A stretch of DNA of 64,000 nucleotides from Stenotrophomonas maltophilia (lineage in GTDB: Bacteria > Pseudomonadota > Gammaproteobacteria > Xanthomonadales > Xanthomonadaceae). The stretch spans positions 814,750-878,749 of the forward strand of contig NZ_CP033877.1 of the NCBI RefSeq assembly GCF_006970445.1, in the 5' to 3' direction. The position numbers and the translations under genes are program-made. A model generated the notes under the pieces. That model ran no database searches and was not told where the DNA came from. It saw only the letters and a list, made by a program, of their open reading frames with translations. Positions 53,639 to 64,000 of the stretch are shown piece after piece. Numbering within the stretch: the stretch's first letter is position 1; each line of letters starts with the position of its first letter.

Positions 53639-54052
53639 ATGAATAGCAAGATCGAACACTCCAAGGACAACTCCGCCCACGGTGGAGATATCGTCAAGTA
53701 TGTCGCCGCATCGCTGCTGGTGCTGGCCGGTCTGTTCGTCTGGTTCTGGTTCTCCGCCGACTCCGGTCGCGCCGCCCAGCTGGGCGCGTGGGCGGGTCAG
53801 TTGCGTGCGTTGGCGGTCGTGGTCGGTCTGGTTGGCGGTATCGGCGTGTTCATGCTGACCGGCAAGGGGCGCGACACCCGCGAATTCCTCTCCGAGTCGC
53901 GCTTCGAACTGCGCAAGGTGGTCTGGCCGACGCGCCAGGAAGCCATCCGCATGACGTGGGTCGTGATCGTCGTGGTGCTCATCCTCAGCCTGCTGCTGGG
54001 TGGCTTCGACTTCCTGATCCAGAAACTGACTCAGTGGTTCCTGAGCCGCTAA
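53639..54052 (+). CDS. secE: Preprotein translocase subunit SecE
   Basis: A 137-residue SecYEG component with three membrane helices, the longer gammaproteobacterial form. Helices are [39 protein letters not shown] and the essential C-terminal one, [20 protein letters not shown]. The conserved amphipathic [20 protein letters not shown] precedes the last helix. nusG follows after 10 bp. Confidence 0.96.
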   Translation: MNSKIEHSKDNSAHGGDIVKYVAASLLVLAGLFVWFWFSADSGRAAQLGAWAGQLRALAVVVGLVGGIGVFMLTGKGRDTREFLSESRFELRKVVWPTRQEAIRMTWVVIVVVLILSLLLGGFDFLIQKLTQWFLSR

Positions 54053-54062
54053 GGAGAATTGC

Positions 54063-54623
54063 ATGAAGCGTTGGTACGTCGTTCACGCCTATTCGGGCTT
54101 CGAGAAGTCGGTGGCGCAGGCTCTGCGCGATCGCATCGTCCGTGACGGCATGGAAGAGCGCTTCGGCGACGTCCTGGTCCCGACCGAAGAAGTGGTCGAG
54201 ATGCGCGCTGGTCAGAAGCGCCGCTCCGAGCGCAAGTTCTTCCCGGGTTACGTGCTGGTCCAGATCGAGACCCACGAAGAAGCCGGTATTCCGCGCATCG
54301 ACAACGAAAGCTGGCACCTGGTCAAGGAAACCCCGCGCGTGATGGGCTTCATCGGCGGTACTGCCGATCGTCCGTTGCCGATCGCCGATTCCGAGGCCGA
54401 AGCCATCCTGAACCGCGTTCAGGAAGGTGTCGAGAAGCCGCGTCCGAAGGTGCTGTTCGAGCCGGGTCAGATGGTCCGCGTCACCGACGGCCCGTTCAAC
54501 GATTTCAATGGCGTCGTCGAAGAAGTCAACTACGAGAAGAGCCGTCTGCGCGTCTCGGTACTGATCTTCGGTCGTGCCACTCCGGTCGAGCTCGAGTTCG
54601 GCCAGGTCGAAAAGGCCGTCTGA
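54063..54623 (+). CDS. nusG: Transcription termination/antitermination factor NusG
   Basis: A 186-residue protein. The NGN domain starts [20 protein letters not shown] with [11 protein letters not shown]. The KOW domain has [26 protein letters not shown] lies just upstream of the ATG. It couples polymerase with Rho or the ribosome. A GTAG palindrome and a terminator follow and separate it from rplK. Confidence 0.98.
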   Translation: MKRWYVVHAYSGFEKSVAQALRDRIVRDGMEERFGDVLVPTEEVVEMRAGQKRRSERKFFPGYVLVQIETHEEAGIPRIDNESWHLVKETPRVMGFIGGTADRPLPIADSEAEAILNRVQEGVEKPRPKVLFEPGQMVRVTDGPFNDFNGVVEEVNYEKSRLRVSVLIFGRATPVELEFGQVEKAV

Positions 54624-54630
54624 CCCGTCT

Positions 54631-54654
54631 GTAGAGTCGAGCGATGCTCGGCTC
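54631..54654 (+). repeat. GTAG palindrome (SMAG type)
   Basis: GTAGAGTCGAGC then GCTCGGCTC, eight bases after the nusG stop. It is a close relative of the copy at 10938. Confidence 0.82.
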
Positions 54655-54661
54655 CGGACCA

Positions 54662-54692
54662 GAAACCGGGCCTGGCCCGGTTTCGTTCGTTT
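54662..54692 (+). terminator. Terminator after nusG
   Basis: GAAACCGGGC and GCCCGGTTTC arms around CTG, followed by a GTTCGTTT T-rich tail. Confidence 0.85.
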
Positions 54693-54724
54693 ACCTGCCG
54701 CTTCAGGCATGTGAAGAAAAAACC

Positions 54725-54733
54725 TGTTATAGT
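54725..54733 (+). promoter_or_regulatory. Extended -10 promoter of the rplK operon
   Basis: TGTTATAGT fits an extended -10 (TGnTATAAT-like). No good -35 is seen at standard distance. It lies about 150 bp before rplK, leaving an untranslated leader where L1 could act by feedback. Confidence 0.6.
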
Positions 54734-54881
54734 GCGCGGCTCCCCGCTGGGAAAGCCAGCAGGACGAGGCCGCCGCAAGGTGGCCTTCAGCATGATTTCA
54801 AAACGCGATGCCGGGACGCGTGATTCCCGGTCCGATGGGGAGCCTGTTGTCGAAAGGCGCTAGCACCCGGAGAGCACTCAC

Positions 54882-55310
54882 ATGGCAAAGAAAGTTGTCG
54901 GTTACATCAAGCTGCAGGTGAAGGCCGGTCAGGCCAACCCCTCGCCGCCGGTCGGTCCTGCGCTGGGTCAGCGCGGTCTGAACATCATGGAATTCTGCAA
55001 GGCGTTCAACGCTGCCACGCAGAAGCTCGAGCCGGGTCTGCCGGTTCCGGTGATCATCACGGCCTACTCGGACCGTACGTTCACCTTCATCACCAAGAGC
55101 ACCCCGGCTACCACCCTGCTGAAGAAGGCCGCTGGCATCTCGTCGGGCTCCAAGCGCCCGAACACCGAGAAGGTCGGCAAGGTCACCCGTAAGCAGCTGG
55201 AAGAGATCGCCAAGGCGAAGGAACCGGATCTGACTGCCGCCGACCTGGACGCCGCCGTGCGTACCATCGCTGGCTCTGCCCGTTCCATGGGCCTCGTGGT
55301 GGAGGGTTAA
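54882..55310 (+). CDS. rplK: 50S ribosomal protein L11
   Basis: A 142-residue protein of the GTPase-associated centre. [20 protein letters not shown] and [11 protein letters not shown] are the N-terminal domain; the rRNA-binding C-terminus has [22 protein letters not shown] residues ([16 protein letters not shown]). Partner of rplA, 4 bp downstream. Confidence 0.98.
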   Translation: MAKKVVGYIKLQVKAGQANPSPPVGPALGQRGLNIMEFCKAFNAATQKLEPGLPVPVIITAYSDRTFTFITKSTPATTLLKKAAGISSGSKRPNTEKVGKVTRKQLEEIAKAKEPDLTAADLDAAVRTIAGSARSMGLVVEG

Positions 55311-55314
55311 TAAG

Positions 55315-56013
55315 ATGGCACAGACCAAGCGTGAGAAGGCCATCAAGGCCGCCGTCGTTCCGGGCAAGGCGTACGCCTTCGAGGACGCGATCAACATCCT
55401 GAAGAGCGCCACCAAGGCCAAGTTCGTCGAGTCGATCGACGTTGCCGTGCGCCTGGGCGTCGATGCGAAGAAGTCCGACCAGCAGGTCCGTGGCTCCACC
55501 GTGCTGCCGGCCGGTACCGGCAAGTCGGTCCGCGTCGCCGTGTTCGCTCCGGCCGGTGCCAAGGCTGATGAAGCCCTGGCCGCTGGCGCCGAAGCCGTCG
55601 GTATGGATGACCTGGCCGAGAAGATGCAGGCCGGCGATCTGAACTACGACGTCGTCATCGCGACCCCGGACGCCATGCGCGTCGTCGGTAAGCTGGGCAC
55701 CGTGCTGGGCCCGCGCGGCCTGATGCCGAACCCGAAGGTCGGCACCGTTTCCCCGAACCCGGGTGAAGCCGTGAAGAACGCCAAGTCGGGTCAGGTCCGT
55801 TACCGCACCGACAAGGCTGGCATCATCCACTGCACCATCGGCAAGGCCGACTTCGCCGAAGACGCGCTGAAGTCGAACCTGACCGCGCTGCTGCTGGACC
55901 TGATCAAGGCCAAGCCGGCCACCTCGAAGGGCACCTACCTGCAGAAGGTTTCGGTCAGCTCGACGATGGGCCCGGGCGTCACCGTCGACCAGTCGTCGCT
56001 GACCCTGAAGTAA
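55315..56013 (+). CDS. rplA: 50S ribosomal protein L1
   Basis: A 232-residue protein of the L1 stalk. [20 protein letters not shown] starts it; [20 protein letters not shown] is the rRNA-contact loop. In relatives L1 represses the rplKA message. Its start is nearly joined to rplK. Confidence 0.98.
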   Translation: MAQTKREKAIKAAVVPGKAYAFEDAINILKSATKAKFVESIDVAVRLGVDAKKSDQQVRGSTVLPAGTGKSVRVAVFAPAGAKADEALAAGAEAVGMDDLAEKMQAGDLNYDVVIATPDAMRVVGKLGTVLGPRGLMPNPKVGTVSPNPGEAVKNAKSGQVRYRTDKAGIIHCTIGKADFAEDALKSNLTALLLDLIKAKPATSKGTYLQKVSVSSTMGPGVTVDQSSLTLK

Positions 56014-56399
56014 TTGTTTCAAGCGGTCACGGTGCCTCGGGTGCCGTGGCCGTGACATTTGAAGGCATCGCTGGCAGTGCATCGCCCGCGGTAGCCGTCA
56101 AAGACCGCAGGCGCGGTCGTGGCAATACCGGCGACGGGCACGGAAGCTCGATCTGGCAAGGAGTCGCCGCCGGAGCAGTCAGGAGCGCTTAATCGATTCC
56201 CCGGAATCACCCTGCGTAGATGGTGCCCTTCTGGAGTTTTTCTGGTTCACGCACGTCTGGGTTTCCCAGGTTGGCCCACTCCAGGTCTAGAACGGCCCAC
56301 CCCCGGAACATCATCCCGATGTTCCCGGCGTCCAGGACGGATGCCGCACAGGACCGCACACGGCAGGAGCCGTAAGCGGAGTTCAATAGGAGGAGTGCA
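56014..56399 (+). promoter_or_regulatory. 386-bp leader of rplJ-rplL (L10 leader region)
   Basis: A gene-free stretch between rplA and rplJ with several potential stems (for example TCACGGTGCC near 56027 with GGCCGTGACA near 56048). In gammaproteobacteria the L10-L7/L12 complex binds this part of the message to repress rplJL. AGGAGGAG lies just before the rplJ ATG. The exact fold cannot be set by eye. Confidence 0.6.
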
Positions 56400-56936
56400 A
56401 TGGCTCTCAATCTGTCCCAGAAGCAAGAAGTAGTCGCCGAGCTGGCAGACGTCGCCGCCAAGGCCCACTCCTTGATCGCAGCCGAATACGCTGGCACCAC
56501 GGTCGCCCAGATGACCGCGATGCGCAAGCAGGCTCGTGAAACCGGTGTTTTCTTGAAGGTTGTCAAGAACACCCTGGCTTCGCGCGCCGTCGAAGGCACC
56601 GAGTTCGCAGTCGCACAGGACCAGATGGTTGGTCCGCTGCTGTACGCGTTCTCGCTCGAGGAGCCCGGCGCTGCCGGTCGCCTGATCAAGGAAGCCGCCA
56701 AGGGCAACGACAAGCTGAAGGCTAAGGTCGTCGCCATCGGTGGTGAAGTGTTCCCGGCGAGCCACGTCGACGTGCTGGCATCGCTGCCGACCCGCGACCA
56801 GGCCCTGGCCATGCTGGCCCGCGTCCTGACCGAGCCGGTCACGATGTTTGCCCGCGCCATCAAGGCCGTTGGCGAGAAGCAGGGTGGTGGCGATGTCGCC
56901 GCTGACGCTGCCGAGCCGGCCGCCGAGACCGCCTGA
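56400..56936 (+). CDS. rplJ: 50S ribosomal protein L10
   Basis: A 178-residue base of the ribosomal stalk. [20 protein letters not shown] and [16 protein letters not shown] are in the RNA-binding domain, with the C-terminal L12-binding helix. GGAGGAG precedes the ATG. rplL follows 63 bp later. Confidence 0.98.
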
Positions 56937-56999
56937 GTTTCGACTTACCGTGGTTCCTGACGGAACCTCAACCCAGAAAATCATCCAAAGGTATTAATC

Positions 57000-57368
57000 A
57001 TGTCCCTTACCAACGAACAGATCGTCGACGCCATCGCCGAGAAGTCCCTGATGGAAGTGATGGAGCTGGTCAAGGCCATCGAAGAGAAGTTCGGCGTCTC
57101 CGCCGCTGCTCCGGTTGCCGTGGCTGCTGCCGCTGGCCCGGCTGCTGCTGTTGAAGAGCAGACCGAATTCGTCGTCACCCTGAAGACTGCCGGCGAGAAG
57201 AAGGTCGAAGTCATCAAGGCCGTCCGCGCCATCACCGGCCTGGGCCTGAAGGAAGCGAAGGACCTGGCCGAAGCCGGCGGCGTCCTGAAGGACAACGCTT
57301 CGAAGGACGAAGCCGAGAAGATGAAGAAGGACCTGGAAGCTGCTGGCGCGACTGTCGAAGTCAAGTAA
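57000..57368 (+). CDS. rplL: 50S ribosomal protein L7/L12
   Basis: A 122-residue stalk protein: N-terminal dimer domain ([20 protein letters not shown]), the Ala-rich hinge ([19 protein letters not shown]) and the C-terminal factor-binding domain ([19 protein letters not shown]). Confidence 0.99.
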   Translation: MSLTNEQIVDAIAEKSLMEVMELVKAIEEKFGVSAAAPVAVAAAAGPAAAVEEQTEFVVTLKTAGEKKVEVIKAVRAITGLGLKEAKDLAEAGGVLKDNASKDEAEKMKKDLEAAGATVEVK

Positions 57369-57412
57369 GCAGTTACCTTGCATCGTCACCGATTCACGGC
57401 GATGCAGCCAAG

Positions 57413-57440
57413 GCTGGGGGCGTAAGCCCCCGGCCTTTGG
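57413..57440 (+). terminator. Attenuator hairpin between rplL and rpoB
   Basis: GGCTGGGGGC and GCCCCCGGCC pair around GTAA, followed by TTTGG and a mixed T-rich stretch. It would lower transcription into rpoBC relative to rplJL. Confidence 0.65.
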
Positions 57441-57457
57441 TCGTTGTTGCAGTACCG

Positions 57458-57481
57458 GTAGGGTCGACTGTTAGTCGACTG
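57458..57481 (+). repeat. GTAG palindrome (SMAG type)
   Basis: GTAGGGTCGACTG then TTAGTCGACT: a short stem with a GTAG head inside the rplL-rpoB spacer. Confidence 0.75.
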
Positions 57482-57573
57482 TTTCAAAAGCAGGAAAAAG
57501 CCCAACACGGGCTGCAGTCAAACCCCGGCAGGCCAGCGCAGAGCGCGGCAGCGGGGGAGTGGTAGCAGACGAG

Positions 57574-57640
57574 TTGGCAGTTGGAAGTAGCGGGAGAAGG
57601 CGTGCTGGTGCCGGCAATACCAGCGACTTCCAACTGACAA
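57574..57640 (+). other. Long stem-loop before rpoB, possible RNase III site
   Basis: TTGGCAGTTGGAAGT pairs with ACTTCCAACTGACAA with one mismatch; the 37-nt loop is itself partly structured (GCTGGTGCCGGCAATACCAGC). Such a stem in the rplL-rpoB spacer suggests an RNA processing site by analogy with E. coli. No direct proof. Confidence 0.6.
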
Positions 57641-57697
57641 TTTCAAGTTCCCTTCGGATCGTGGGCGCACGATCCGCACAACAAGGTGGAAGACCTC

Positions 57698-61852
<4,155 letters not shown>

Positions 61853-61860
61853 TCCATGCC

Positions 61861-61886
61861 GGCGCGGCGGCCTCCACCGCCGCGCC
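61861..61886. other. Hairpin in the rpoB-rpoC gap
   Basis: GGCGCGGCGG and CCGCCGCGCC pair around CCTCCA. There is no T-run, so it probably does not terminate transcription; it may affect mRNA stability. Confidence 0.6.
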
Positions 61887-61941
61887 GCTGGCAGTCAACT
61901 GAAAGCCCATCGACACAGCATTCCTCCTTCTGGAGAACACC

Positions 61942-64000
<2,059 letters not shown>

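Larger units (their letters stand above)
57369..57697 (+). promoter_or_regulatory. rplL-rpoB spacer with attenuator, GTAG repeat and long stem
   Basis: About 330 bp without a gene. It contains a strong hairpin at 57413-57436 (attenuator-like), a GTAG palindrome at 57458-57481 and a long stem-loop at 57574-57640. In E. coli the equivalent spacer holds an attenuator and an RNase III site that set the rplL:rpoBC ratio, which probably applies here. Confidence 0.65.

Overview
The window looks like chromosome from a Stenotrophomonas species, probably of the S. maltophilia complex. Coding density and G+C are high, and long antisense open frames are everywhere. Short palindromes headed by GTAG (the SMAG type of repeat described from S. 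maltophilia) sit between many genes. The proteins fit Xanthomonadaceae: a secreted S8 protease with a PPC tail, an XcOGT-like TPR/GT41 protein, a 363-residue YchF and Xanthomonas-like RpoB/RpoC. The species assignment is inference; no search was run.

Layout. 1-8.3 kb: end of a 5'-3' exonuclease gene, a nitroreductase, a DUF1631 protein, and the proton-translocating transhydrogenase genes pntAA, pntAB and pntB. The pnt operon is split by an inverted block of sigma factor, membrane protein and DUF3106 protein. 8.3-8.65 kb: a 79-bp tandem array of paired palindromes. 8.7-17.2 kb: SufT, IlvE, secreted subtilase, asparaginase-domain protein, DUF2069 protein, WrbA, YihY, a TlpA-like lipoprotein, then about 530 bp of nested long palindromes. 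17.2-22.1 kb (minus): hemA-prfA-ogt-ppk2 operon. 22.1-29.1 kb (plus): the classical run TPR protein-lolB-ispE-tRNA-Gln-prs-rplY-pth-ychF.

29.1-34.9 kb is an accessory stretch. An FAD oxidoreductase gene is bracketed by two pairs of 103-bp direct repeats. Beyond it lie two small lipoproteins, a HAF-repeat protein, a VOC protein, a 546-residue exported protein and a 34-codon ORF coupled to one lipoprotein. 35.0-38.3 kb: a large autotransporter. 38.5-46.5 kb: a four-gene signalling operon (hybrid kinase, REC-EAL phosphodiesterase, hybrid kinase with HPt, NarL-type regulator) whose content resembles the Roc/Sad systems of Pseudomonas.

46.7-51.7 kb: a TonB-dependent receptor divergent from a signal-peptide-bearing cyanophycinase and a signal-peptide-bearing isoaspartyl peptidase, with a LacI-type operator match between them. 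I read this as a scavenging locus for cyanophycin or beta-aspartyl peptides. 51.8-64 kb: the translation/transcription cluster tRNA-Tyr, tRNA-Gly, tRNA-Thr, tuf, tRNA-Trp, secE, nusG, rplK, rplA, rplJ, rplL, rpoB and rpoC (cut by the window end).
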